From Candidatus Mediterraneibacter merdipullorum (GTDB lineage Bacteria; Bacillota; Clostridia; Lachnospirales; Lachnospiraceae), in contig DXAL01000048.1 in NCBI GenBank assembly GCA_019117125.1, positions 1 through 64,000 of the forward strand: a stretch of 64,000 nt of DNA. Reading direction: 5' to 3'. A program made the translations under genes and the position numbers. Position 1 is the first letter of the stretch. Each line of letters starts with the position of its first letter. Shown here piece after piece: positions 1 to 12,600 of the stretch. The notes under the pieces are model-generated. The model worked only from the letters and a program-made list of their open reading frames with translations. It was not told the DNA's origin and searched no databases.

Positions 1-1
1 C

Positions 2-622
2 ATCCTGGGCAGGCGCTATGTGACGAAAGAGGCAAAGAATCTGTATATTACCGAGATAGGTGAAGTCGTCAACAATATGATGAAGCAGTCCTTCCCGAGC
101 ATCGTGGACGTGAATTTCACGGCGAACATGGAAGGTCTCCTCGACATGGTGGAAGAAGGAAAGGTCGAGTGGAAGGAAGTCATCCGCAATTTCTATCCGG
201 ACCTTGAGGACGCGGTAAAGGTAGCGGAGAAAGAGCTGGAGTCCGTGAAGATTGAAGATGAAGTGACGGATGTGGTCTGCGAGGAGTGCGGCAGGAACAT
301 GGTCATCAAATACGGGCCCCACGGGAAATTCCTCGCCTGCCCCGGCTTCCCGGAATGCCGCAACACGAAGCCGTATCTGGAAAAGACAGGGGTTCCCTGT
401 CCGCTCTGCGGAAAAGACGTGGTGATACGCAAGACAAAGAAAGGCAGGAGATATTACGGCTGCGAGGACAATCCGGAGTGCGGATTCATGTCCTGGCAGA
501 AGCCTTCTGCGAAGAAGTGTCCCGAGTGCGGCGGATATATGGTGGAAAAAGGAAATAAACTTGTCTGCGCAAATGAAAAATGCGGGTACGTGGAAACGAA
601 AAAGACAGAAAAATCACATTGA
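2..622 (+). CDS. topA: DNA topoisomerase I, C-terminal part (5' end outside window)
   Basis: Open frame from the window edge; several CxxC zinc ribbons (CEECGRNMVIKYGPHGKFLACPGFPECRNTKP) typical of the TopA C-terminus; directly upstream of codY. Confidence 0.93.
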   Translation: MLGRRYVTKEAKNLYITEIGEVVNNMMKQSFPSIVDVNFTANMEGLLDMVEEGKVEWKEVIRNFYPDLEDAVKVAEKELESVKIEDEVTDVVCEECGRNMVIKYGPHGKFLACPGFPECRNTKPYLEKTGVPCPLCGKDVVIRKTKKGRRYYGCEDNPECGFMSWQKPSAKKCPECGGYMVEKGNKLVCANEKCGYVETKKTEKSH

Positions 623-766
623 TATTCTGACAATTCTGTGATAACATAGGCTTACCTATTAATTTGACAGATTTTGTATATACAATTATCAATGATGCCA
701 GACTGAGACAGGCTGAGCCCGCATGAGCCTGCACATAAGAAAGAGGCAAACTACACGGAGGAAGTA

Positions 767-1546
767 ATGAGTGTACAATTATTAGACAAAACGAGAAAAA
801 TCAATAAACTGCTCCACAACAACAATTCGAGCAAAGTCGTATTTAACGATATCTGCGCGGTCCTCACGGACATCCTGGATTCGGATGTGCTCGTTGTCAG
901 CAGGAAGGGGAAGATACTCGGTGTGAGCAGATGCGCGGATGTAAGAGAGATTCACGAGCTCATTACGGAGTCCGTGGGCTCCCATATCGACCCGATGTTA
1001 AACGAAAGGCTCCTGAGCATCCTTTCCACGAAGGAAAATGTAAACCTTGAGACGCTCGGATTTTCTTCAGAAGCAGTCCAGGGCTGCACGGCGATTATCA
1101 CGCCCATCGATATCGCGGGAGAGCGGCTCGGGACGCTGTTCATCTACAAGCAGGGCTCCACGTATTCCATCGATGACATCATCCTCAGCGAATACGGGAC
1201 CGCGGTGGTAGGACTGGAGATGCTGCGCTCTGTCAATGAGGAGAGCGCAGAGGAGACGAGGAAAGAGCATATCGTTCAGTCGGCGATAAGCACCCTGTCA
1301 TTCTCGGAGCTGGAAGCCATCATACATATCTTCGACGAACTCGGAGGGACGGAGGGCATCCTCGTGGCGAGCAAAGTGGCGGACCGCGTGGGCATCACCC
1401 GCTCGGTCATCGTAAACGCGCTGCGCAAGTTCGAGAGCGCCGGCGTGATAGAGTCCCGCTCATCAGGCATGAAAGGAACCTATATCAAAGTCCTCAATGA
1501 TTACGTGTTTACAGAACTTGAAAAAATCAGAAAAGAACGGATGTAG
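767..1546 (+). CDS. codY: GTP-sensing pleiotropic transcriptional repressor CodY
   Basis: MSVQLLDKTRKINKLL N-terminus and C-terminal wHTH (ADRVGITRSVIVNALRKFESAGVIESRSSGMKGTYIKVLND); RBS ggagg upstream. Confidence 0.97.
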   Translation: MSVQLLDKTRKINKLLHNNNSSKVVFNDICAVLTDILDSDVLVVSRKGKILGVSRCADVREIHELITESVGSHIDPMLNERLLSILSTKENVNLETLGFSSEAVQGCTAIITPIDIAGERLGTLFIYKQGSTYSIDDIILSEYGTAVVGLEMLRSVNEESAEETRKEHIVQSAISTLSFSELEAIIHIFDELGGTEGILVASKVADRVGITRSVIVNALRKFESAGVIESRSSGMKGTYIKVLNDYVFTELEKIRKERM

Positions 1547-1561
1547 CCGGGAGGGAACAGC

Positions 1562-1888
1562 ATGTACGAAGGAAATCCGGTAGACCTGCGGATGGAAAAG
1601 ATTCTGTCTGCGGACGGCATATTTGATGACTCGCCGCGCCAGTGCAAGGTGAAGAAATATGACCCGGAGGAAGACCATATCTACCTCGAATTACAGGACG
1701 GCAGGCTGGAGACCGTCTCGCTGGACGCAAAGTACAGATGTTACATATCTACGCGGACGGAACTGCTGTATTGTACCGGGGTCGTAAAAGAGCGGTACTG
1801 CCAGGAAAACCGGAATATTCTGAAGTTCCGGATAGAAAACGGGTTTTACAATGTATACGAGGGAAGAAAAATGACGAAGCGTGCTTAA
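1562..1888 (+). CDS. Small hypothetical protein, possibly PilZ-like
   Basis: 108-aa ORF with RBS (gggagg), followed by a terminator; family assignment is weak. Confidence 0.6.
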   Translation: MYEGNPVDLRMEKILSADGIFDDSPRQCKVKKYDPEEDHIYLELQDGRLETVSLDAKYRCYISTRTELLYCTGVVKERYCQENRNILKFRIENGFYNVYEGRKMTKRA

Positions 1889-1907
1889 GCGGCGCGCTTC
1901 TTTTTTT
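1876..1907 (+). terminator. Rho-independent terminator after codY/hypothetical
   Basis: GAAGCGTGC...GCGCGCTTC stem followed by TTTTTTT. Confidence 0.8.
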
Positions 1908-1941
1908 GACGCTTCTTTTTTAAAAAACCTCACAAACTGTG

Positions 1942-1970
1942 TTGACAAATCAAAACCGTAGTGCTATTTT
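1942..1970 (+). promoter_or_regulatory. SigA-like promoter of groESL
   Basis: TTGACA - 17 bp - TATTTT. Confidence 0.75.
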
Positions 1971-1983
1971 ATATTCATGAGGT

Positions 1984-2010
1984 TTAGCACTCGTAAGAAA
2001 TGAGTGCTAA
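1984..2010 (+). promoter_or_regulatory. CIRCE element (HrcA operator)
   Basis: Exact TTAGCACTC-N9-GAGTGCTAA. Confidence 0.97.
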
Positions 2011-2035
2011 CAAAAATCATCAAGGAGGAATCACA

Positions 2036-2323
2036 ATGAAGTTAGTACCATTAGGTGACAAAATTGTTTTGAAACAGTTAGAAGCAGAAGAGACTACAAA
2101 ATCCGGCATCGTCCTTCCCGGTCAGGCGAAAGAGAAGCCGCAGGAGGCGGAAGTCATTGCGGTAGGTCCGGGAGGAAATATAGACGGCAAAGAAGTCGTG
2201 ATGCAGGTGAAGGCTGGAGATAAGGTAATCTATTCCAAATATGCAGGAACAGATGTAGAGCTGGACGGCGAAGAATATATCATCGTAAAACAGAATGACA
2301 TTCTCGCAATCGTGGAGGCATAG
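2036..2323 (+). CDS. groES: Co-chaperonin GroES
   Basis: MKLVPLGDKIVLKQLEAEETTKSGIVLPGQAKEKPQEAEVIAVGPG; start placed at ATG 2036 after aaggagg. Confidence 0.98.
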   Translation: MKLVPLGDKIVLKQLEAEETTKSGIVLPGQAKEKPQEAEVIAVGPGGNIDGKEVVMQVKAGDKVIYSKYAGTDVELDGEEYIIVKQNDILAIVEA

Positions 2324-2396
2324 CCGATACTCCGAGCGCAGGCGGGGAGGTATCAATCGCAGGACCTGGCGCGGCTGCATTATCATTACAGAATAG

Positions 2397-4043
<1,647 letters not shown>

Positions 4044-4084
4044 TCCACATTTCTGCGGACAGGAAGACAGAGATTATGAAAATT

Positions 4085-4117
4085 CCCCCGGACGTCTGTT
4101 CCGGGGGCTTTTTTTGG
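4085..4117 (+). terminator. Terminator after groEL
   Basis: CCCCCGGA...TCCGGGGG followed by a T run. Confidence 0.85.
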
Positions 4118-4219
4118 AAAGAGCTGCGTCAGAATCCATACATCAAGTAAGTTATCTGAACTCTAATAAGCTTTACTTATAGATGTACCTTAAAATAAAT
4201 CAAGTTAAATTTACTCTGA

Positions 4220-5779
<1,560 letters not shown>

Positions 5780-5844
5780 TCCGGCGGGCGGATGAGAAAG
5801 CAGACGGACAGAGCGGACGGAAACGGACGGTCCGGATGAGATAC

Positions 5845-5887
5845 GCCGGCATGGCGATACCAGTTATCGCACATGCCGGCGCCTTTC
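5845..5887 (+). terminator. Strong inverted repeat, probable terminator after guaB
   Basis: GCCGGCATGGCGATA-ccagt-TATCGCaCATGCCGGC, one bulge. Confidence 0.55.
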
Positions 5888-5926
5888 TTATGCCGGTGCG
5901 GTATGATTCCTGTAAGAGGGAGTGCA

Positions 5927-6583
5927 ATGCAAAAGAAGAGAAACAGATACAAAAGAAGGAAGACGATGGGAAAGGGGTTGATGGCGGCGGGGCTCATCCT
6001 GCTGCTCATCCTCACGGCAGCGCTGGCGGCCCGCGCGGTTCTTGGCGGAGGGACGAGAAGGGTCGATGTGGATGCGTCAGAGCCGGACATCGATGTACAG
6101 CTCCTCGATGTCAATCCCTATTCCCGTCCGGGCACCCAGTCTGACGGCATCACGGGTATCGTGATACATTATACCGCAAATCCGGGGAGCACCGCCCAGG
6201 ACAACCGGGATTATTTCAACGGACTCCAGTATTCCCACGAGACATCCGCCAGCAGCAATTTTGTGGTGGGCATTGACGGGGAGATTATCCAGTGTGTGCC
6301 GACCTGGGAAGTGGCGTATGCTTCCAATGACCGGAATCATGATACGGTGTCCATAGAGGTGTGTCATCCGGATGAGAGCGGTGAATTTACAGATGCGACT
6401 TACCGGTCCCTGGTCCGGCTTACCGCCTGGCTCTGTGTGAAGTTCGGACTGACGGAAGAGAATGTGATTCGCCATTACGATGTGACCGGGAAGAACTGCC
6501 CGAAGTATTTTGTGGAACACGAAGACGAATGGACGGCATTTCGGGAAAATGTAGCGCGCGCTATTGAAAAGGCGCCGGACTGA
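5927..6583 (+). CDS. N-acetylmuramoyl-L-alanine amidase (Amidase_2/PGRP-like), secreted or membrane anchored
   Basis: TM segment then GITGIVIHYTANPGSTAQDNRDYFNGLQ...SSNFVVGIDGEIIQCVP...NHDTVSIEVCH; start choice uncertain (ORF opens at 5873). Confidence 0.88.
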   Translation: MQKKRNRYKRRKTMGKGLMAAGLILLLILTAALAARAVLGGGTRRVDVDASEPDIDVQLLDVNPYSRPGTQSDGITGIVIHYTANPGSTAQDNRDYFNGLQYSHETSASSNFVVGIDGEIIQCVPTWEVAYASNDRNHDTVSIEVCHPDESGEFTDATYRSLVRLTAWLCVKFGLTEENVIRHYDVTGKNCPKYFVEHEDEWTAFRENVARAIEKAPD

Positions 6584-6641
6584 TGCGGACACATCCGACC
6601 AGACGCCGGACTGATGCGATACACCTGACCGGATGCCGGAC
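6574..6641 (+). repeat. Imperfect ~30-bp tandem repeat spanning the amidase stop codon
   Basis: GCCGGACTGATGCGGACACATCCGACC.. / GCCGGACTGATGCGATACACCTGACC.. / GCCGGACC; TGA stop lies in copy 1. Confidence 0.75.
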
Positions 6642-6698
6642 CGGGCGGTTTTCCTTGCCAATCCATCTGAAAATTGCTATAATGTCGCTGTTCCTGTT

Positions 6699-6761
6699 CA
6701 GCGGATATGGAAGGAAATTCAGCGGATACAGAAGGAAATTCAGCGGATACGGAGGAAAATG
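6699..6761 (+). repeat. 21-bp tandem repeat, 3 copies, upstream of and including the RBS of aroK
   Basis: CAGCGGATATGGAAGGAAATT / CAGCGGATACAGAAGGAAATT / CAGCGGATACGGAGGAAAATG. Confidence 0.95.
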
Positions 6762-7316
6762 ATGAAGGACCATGAGAAGATAGCGCCCTTTTCCTGCAAT
6801 ATCGCCCTGATTGGGTTTATGGGGACCGGGAAGTCCACGGTGGCGGAATGCCTTGGAAGGATGTCCGGCATGCGGGTCGTGGAGATGGACGAAGAGATTG
6901 CCGCGCGTCAGGGCATGACGATTCCAGAGATTTTTGCAAAACACGGGGAAAGATATTTCCGCAGTCTGGAGACCGGGCTTTTGAGAGAGCTGGGAAGCGG
7001 GGAGAACTGCATCATATCCTGCGGAGGCGGCGCGGCGCTCCGAGAGGAGAACGTGGCTCTGATGAAGAGGAACGGAAAGGTGGTCCTGCTCACGGCTGCT
7101 CCGGAGACCATTGCCCGGCGGGTGAAAGGAGACAGCACACGACCGCTCTTAAAAGACAATCAAAGCGCAGCGTATATCGCGGACATGATGGAGGCGCGGC
7201 GCCCAAGGTATGAGGCGGCGGCAGATATTGTGATACAGACAGATGACAGGACGGCAGAAGAGATATGCGGGGAACTTCTGACAAAGATCAGGGGGATGGG
7301 TGAGAAAGATGTTTGA
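6759..7316 (+). CDS. aroK: Shikimate kinase
   Basis: NIALIGFMGTGKSTVAECLGRMSGMRVVEMDEEIAARQGMTIPEIFAKHGERYFRSLE...ISCGGG. Confidence 0.93.
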   Translation: MMKDHEKIAPFSCNIALIGFMGTGKSTVAECLGRMSGMRVVEMDEEIAARQGMTIPEIFAKHGERYFRSLETGLLRELGSGENCIISCGGGAALREENVALMKRNGKVVLLTAAPETIARRVKGDSTRPLLKDNQSAAYIADMMEARRPRYEAAADIVIQTDDRTAEEICGELLTKIRGMGEKDV

Positions 7317-7818
7317 ACGTTTTTTTCCGGATGAATATGTGGCATCCACATATGTCATACCATTTGAAAAACTGTATGAAGAAGGGTACCGGGGCGTGAT
7401 ATTTGACATTGACAACACCCTCGTGCCCCACGGAGCGCCTGCGGACGAGCGGGCAAAGAAGCTCTTTGAACGGCTGGAGAGGATTGGATTTGCCTCCTGC
7501 CTTATTTCCAATAATCAGGAGAAACGGGTCCGGATGTTCAACCGCGATATCGGCACCCGGTACATTTACAACGCGCACAAGCCTTCCACGAAGAACTATA
7601 TCCGGGCGATGGAGCTTATGGGCACGGACCGCAGCAGCACCATCTTTGTGGGCGACCAGCTCTTTACAGATGTCTGGGGAGCGAAGCGGGCGGGCATCCG
7701 CAATATCCTCGTCAGACCGATACATCCGAAGGAGGAGATTCAGATTGTGCTCAAGCGTTATCTGGAGAAGCTTGTCCTTCATTTCTATAAAAAAAGATTG
7801 AAAAATCAGGCGGATTAG
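7300..7818 (+). CDS. yqeG: YqeG family HAD-IIIA type phosphatase
   Basis: RGVIFDIDNTLVPHGAPADERAKKLFERL...LISNNQEKRV...HAKPSTKN-like ...FVGDQLFTDVWGAKRAG. Confidence 0.92.
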   Translation: MRKMFERFFPDEYVASTYVIPFEKLYEEGYRGVIFDIDNTLVPHGAPADERAKKLFERLERIGFASCLISNNQEKRVRMFNRDIGTRYIYNAHKPSTKNYIRAMELMGTDRSSTIFVGDQLFTDVWGAKRAGIRNILVRPIHPKEEIQIVLKRYLEKLVLHFYKKRLKNQAD

Positions 7819-7874
7819 TATAAAATTATTAAGTGGAGTGCCGGTATGGCGCGCAAATCGAAGGAGGAAGATAA

Positions 7875-8432
7875 ATGGTTTCAGCAGGAGATTTTAAGAA
7901 TGGCATTACCGTGGAAATTGACGGGAATATTTATCAGATTTTGGAATTTCAGCACGTAAAACCGGGAAAAGGCGCTGCTTTTGTGAGAACAAAACTGAAA
8001 AATATCATCAGTGGAGGAGTTGTCGAGAAGACGTTCCGTCCGACTGAAAAATTTGAGAATGCGCATATCGACAGAAAAGATATGCAGTATCTGTATCAGG
8101 ACGGAGACCTGTATAACTTCATGGATGTTGAGACATATGACCAGATTGCGCTCGACGCGGAAGTCGTGGGGGATGCCCTGAAATTTGTAAAAGAGAACGA
8201 GACAGTCAAGATATGTTCCCACAACGGGAATGTATTTTCCGTGGAGCCGCCGCTGTTCGTGGAGCTGGCTATCACAGAGACAGAGCCGGGCTTCAAGGGC
8301 GATACCGCACAGGGAGCTACCAAACCGGCTACCGTTGAGACAGGAGCAGTCGTCAATGTACCGCTGTTCTGCGAGACCGGAGATGTGCTCAAGATTGATA
8401 CGCGTACAGGCGAGTATCTCTCAAGAGTCTGA
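7875..8432 (+). CDS. efp: Translation elongation factor P
   Basis: [43 protein letters not shown]...[17 protein letters not shown]. Confidence 0.98.
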   Translation: MVSAGDFKNGITVEIDGNIYQILEFQHVKPGKGAAFVRTKLKNIISGGVVEKTFRPTEKFENAHIDRKDMQYLYQDGDLYNFMDVETYDQIALDAEVVGDALKFVKENETVKICSHNGNVFSVEPPLFVELAITETEPGFKGDTAQGATKPATVETGAVVNVPLFCETGDVLKIDTRTGEYLSRV

Positions 8433-8511
8433 GGATGTGGTCCCGTCTCCCCTTTTGGCACATCCTTTGCGGAGATTTCGGGGAGAGTCAGGATGAAGAT
8501 GAAAAGAGGAA

Positions 8512-8547
8512 GGGTGCGTTCCCGGTCGGGGGCGCATCTTTTTTTGT
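8512..8547 (+). terminator. Terminator after efp
   Basis: GGGTGCG..CGCATC hairpin followed by TTTTTTT. Confidence 0.65.
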
Positions 8548-8695
8548 GAAATATTCCCTATTGCTTTTTGCAGGCTGCTCGTCTATAATCAAGGTCACAT
8601 AATATTGTTCCAGTTTTTTTATCAAATCAAATGGTACATTTCGTACCGGTTTTCTCATTTAGTTTACGATGGACCGCGTGAAAGAAAGGAGAAGA

Positions 8696-9649
8696 ATGAA
8701 TTACACGGAATTTGTATGCGCGGTAGAGGAGAAGCTGAATCAGAGGATGACAGGAGGTGTCAGGGCAGAGTTACACAAGGCAGTCAAAAATAACGGGACA
8801 GAGCGCACGGGCGTTATGATAGAGAGCCCGGGCGTCAATATCTCTCCCACAATCTATCTGGAAGAGTACTACGAAAGATATCTGGCGGATACGTCCATCG
8901 ACAATGTGGTCGATGAGGTCCTGAAGTTCTATGACACCGTCAGGCGGGAAACATCGTGGGACTGCAAGGATATTTTATGCTATGAAAAACTGAAGGAAAA
9001 GGTCGTGTTCAAACTCGTGAATACGGCGAAAAACCGCAGGTTCCTGGACACGGTCCCGCACATGGCGTTCCTGGACCTGTCAGTTATATTCTATGTGCTG
9101 CTGGAGGCGACGAAAGAGGGCACGGCGGCGATGGTGGTCACGTGCGACCACATGAGGCGCTGGGGCATTCGTAAGGAGACGCTCTGGACAGACGCGGTGC
9201 GCAATGTAAAGCGCCTGCTGCCGGCAGAGTTCTTTACCATGAGCTACGCGCTCCGGGAGATGCTGAAGAAGAGCCCGGATGGCGCGGCAGGCGAACATCA
9301 GGAGAACCTGCTGGTCCGGGACGATTTCAAGCGGGACGGACTCTATGTTCTGTCCAACCGGCTGCGGAGCAACGGAGCCGCGTGCATCGCATATCCCCAT
9401 ATCCTGGAGATGATAGGAAACATCCTGCAGTCGGATTACTATGTCCTGCCGAGCAGCGTGCATGAAGTGGTGATTACGCCCTGCCACCGGGAAGTGACCG
9501 CGCCGGAACTGGACGAGATGGTCAGGGATATCAATGAGACCCAGGTGGCGGAGGAAGAGGTCCTGAGCGACCATGCCTATCTGTTTCTCCGGCGGACGGG
9601 CAAGCTCTGCATCGGTTCCGAATGTCTGGCAGGGAGGGGAGCGCGATGA
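8696..9649 (+). CDS. DUF5688 family protein (function unknown)
   Basis: MNYTEFVCAVEEKLNQRMTGGVRAELHKAVKNNGTERTGVMIESPGVNISPTIYLEEYYERYLADTSIDNVV; RBS gaaaggag; family recalled from sequence style. Confidence 0.75.
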   Translation: MNYTEFVCAVEEKLNQRMTGGVRAELHKAVKNNGTERTGVMIESPGVNISPTIYLEEYYERYLADTSIDNVVDEVLKFYDTVRRETSWDCKDILCYEKLKEKVVFKLVNTAKNRRFLDTVPHMAFLDLSVIFYVLLEATKEGTAAMVVTCDHMRRWGIRKETLWTDAVRNVKRLLPAEFFTMSYALREMLKKSPDGAAGEHQENLLVRDDFKRDGLYVLSNRLRSNGAACIAYPHILEMIGNILQSDYYVLPSSVHEVVITPCHREVTAPELDEMVRDINETQVAEEEVLSDHAYLFLRRTGKLCIGSECLAGRGAR

Positions 9650-12600
9650 GGAGACGATTGAAACGGATTTCCGCATGCCTGCTGGCAGGCATCATGCTCC
9701 TGACATCCATGACAGGATATGCCGCGCAGAACGGCGGGGAATCCGCGGAGGAGGTCGTACAGAGGCTGCATGCCATCGCCCTTGCCGGTCTTCCGGCTTC
9801 CGTGCATGCGCGCAGCGCAGGGCAGACGGAGCATCTGACGACCGGGACGCAGATTGACTATTACGGGAGCCGTACGCGCAGATATACGGTGAACGGTGAG
9901 GAGGCGTACTGCGTGGAACCCCGCGTGAGCGGACCGTCTTCCGGGGATTACCGCGTGACGGAGGCGTATACGGTGGATACGGAAGGGCACGGAGCCCTGG
10001 ATATCAGGTATCTGCGGGCGGCGATGTGGTTTTCCTACGGGGCGCCGGGCTTTGACAAGTCGATGTGGCCGGACACCTATTATGACGGCACAACAATGGA
10101 TGCGGACGACTACAGGGTGTGTTCCCATCTTCTTGTCAGCAAGGTGTTCCAGAATGGTTCCGCCGCGGTCAAAGTCGGATGTACGGCGGGATTTTACAAC
10201 TGGTACTGGAGGTACATCACCGGGGATTACCGGAACGATGCGTCCATTGACCGGAAGAATCCGTGGAACCAGATTGCGTTTGACGGACGGGTGAACGAGG
10301 TGCCGGATACGTTCCGGGTGTACTTTCTGTATACCGGGACCGGGACCCAGCTCATCGCGTTCTGGGACTATGAACCGGAAGGATATGTCCGTCTGGTCAA
10401 GGGTGCAAAGGCAGAGGACATTACCGCGGGAAATGCCTGCTACGACCTGTCGGGAGCAGTGTACGGCGTGTACGCGGACCGGGCGTGCAGGGACCGGAAA
10501 GGAGTTCTGGAGACCAAAGCGGACGGACAGTCTGAAACAGTGAAGCTGGATGCAGGGGATTACTTCGTAAAAGAAACCGGAGCGCCCGAAGGCTATGCCC
10601 TGGATACGCAGGTATACTCTCTTACCGTTACATCCGGTGAGACGGAGGTGCTGCGGGTAAAAGACATCCCCCAGAGCAATCCGGTGGAGCTGCTGCTTCA
10701 AAAGGCGGATGAGGAGACGGGCGGACATACGCCGCAGGGGAGCGCGGCTCTGGAGGGCGCGCAGTTTCGCGTTGATTTCTACGGAGGATATCACACTTCC
10801 ATCCCGGAGAGCGCGCCCATCCGGACCTGGGTGCTCCGGACAGGAAAGGACGGAACGTGCCGGCTGGATGACGCCCATAAGGTATCCGGAGACCGATTCT
10901 GGAAAAATCAGTCCGGGGAAACAGTACTCCCGCTCGGGACAGTGGTAATCCGGGAAGTGGAGGCGCCGGAAGGGTATCTCATAAATGACCAGGTTTACAT
11001 CCGGCAGATCACTTCTGAAGGGACGAAAGAGACGGTCCGCACGTACCAGGCGCCGACCGTGGAGGAAGCGGTCATCCGCGGCGACCTGGAACTCGTAAAA
11101 TTTGCAGAGCCGGCGGACGAGGAAGCAGACCAGATGGAGCCGCTTTCGGGAATCATCTTTGAAATCACCTCAAAGACGACAGGAAAGAGCGTGTGCATCA
11201 CAACAGACGAGAGAGGGTTTGCATCTACCAGGCAGCTGGGCATATCCGAACGCGGCAGCCTTCCGTTTGATACTTACATCGTCCGGGAGAAGAACACGCC
11301 TCCGGGACTGACGCCGGTGGATGACTTTGAGGTCACCATATCCGGGGAAGGGCAGGTGCTCTACTACCTTCTGGAGGACAGGCAGGTCATCTCCCCGGTC
11401 AGGCTTGTCAAAGCCGATTGCACGACAGGACAGGTCATCCCGGCAGCGGACGTGACATTTCAGCTTCTGGACGAAGAAAAAGAACCGGTCCGCATGGAGA
11501 CCCACTATCCGGATACAGAGGTGCACGAGGTGTTCCGGACCGATGAGACCGGTTCGTTCCTGCTCCCGGAGAAACTCCCGGCAGGAGTCTATTATTTCCG
11601 GGAGCTGAGCGCTCCGGAAGGGTATGTGCTGAGCAGGGAAGACCTGAAGTTTGAGATAACCGAAGGACATGACTGGGACGAACCTCTTACTGTTACTTTT
11701 GAGGATGCCCCTGCCATGGGGTGCATCGAACTGCGAAAGACCGATGGGGATGCCGGATATCCGCTGGCGGGAGCAGAATTCACTGTGACAGCGGCAGAAG
11801 ACATTGTGACGCCGGACGGGACCCTGCGGCTGGAAAAAGGAGAGACAGCGGATGTGCTCACCACCGGGTATGACGGGACGGCGCGCTCGAAGCGGCTGTT
11901 CCTGGGGCGCTATCTCGTGACGGAGACAAAGCAGCCGTCAGGGTATGTGCTCCCGGAGGAGCCGTGGAGCGTGGAGCTTGCATACAAAGACCAGGAGACA
12001 GAACTTGTCATGGAATCTCTTGTCGTGGAAAATACGCCGGTCAGAGTCCGGCTCAGGAAGACAGAGGAAGGCACGGATGCACCTCTTGCCGGAGTTGCCT
12101 TTGAGATATGGAAGAAGGAGGCGGATGCTGCCCAGGATGCCGGAACCGGCACAGACAGTGCATCCGGCGCGGAGAGCACAGACAGTGCAGCGGAACCGGC
12201 AGCAGGGACTGTGGTTACCGGTGAGGACGGGGAAATCCTGCTTGAGCGGCTGATGCCGGGGACTTACTGTATCCGGGAATCCCAGGCGCTTCCGGGCTAT
12301 GTGTCAGACGGGAGGATACGGGAGTTCACTGTTTCCCAGGACGGCCGCATCAGCGGCAGGGAAGAGTTCCTCATCCCGGTTGTCAATGAGAGGACGGAAA
12401 TCACGCACACAGTTGCATGCAGGGCGGATACCGGAGGGAAGGATGCTTATCCGGGCGTCTTCACCATCGCGGATACCGTCCGCATGGAGAACCTGCAGCC
12501 GGGAGAGACATACACTCTCCGGGGCGTACTTGCAGACCAGGAGACCGGAAGTCCGGTCACGGACCGGAACGGGGACCAGATAAGAGCGGAGAAGATATTT

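Noticed and set aside
9577-10878. 433-aa reverse-strand ORF
   Set aside because: Antisense to the adhesin coding sequence.
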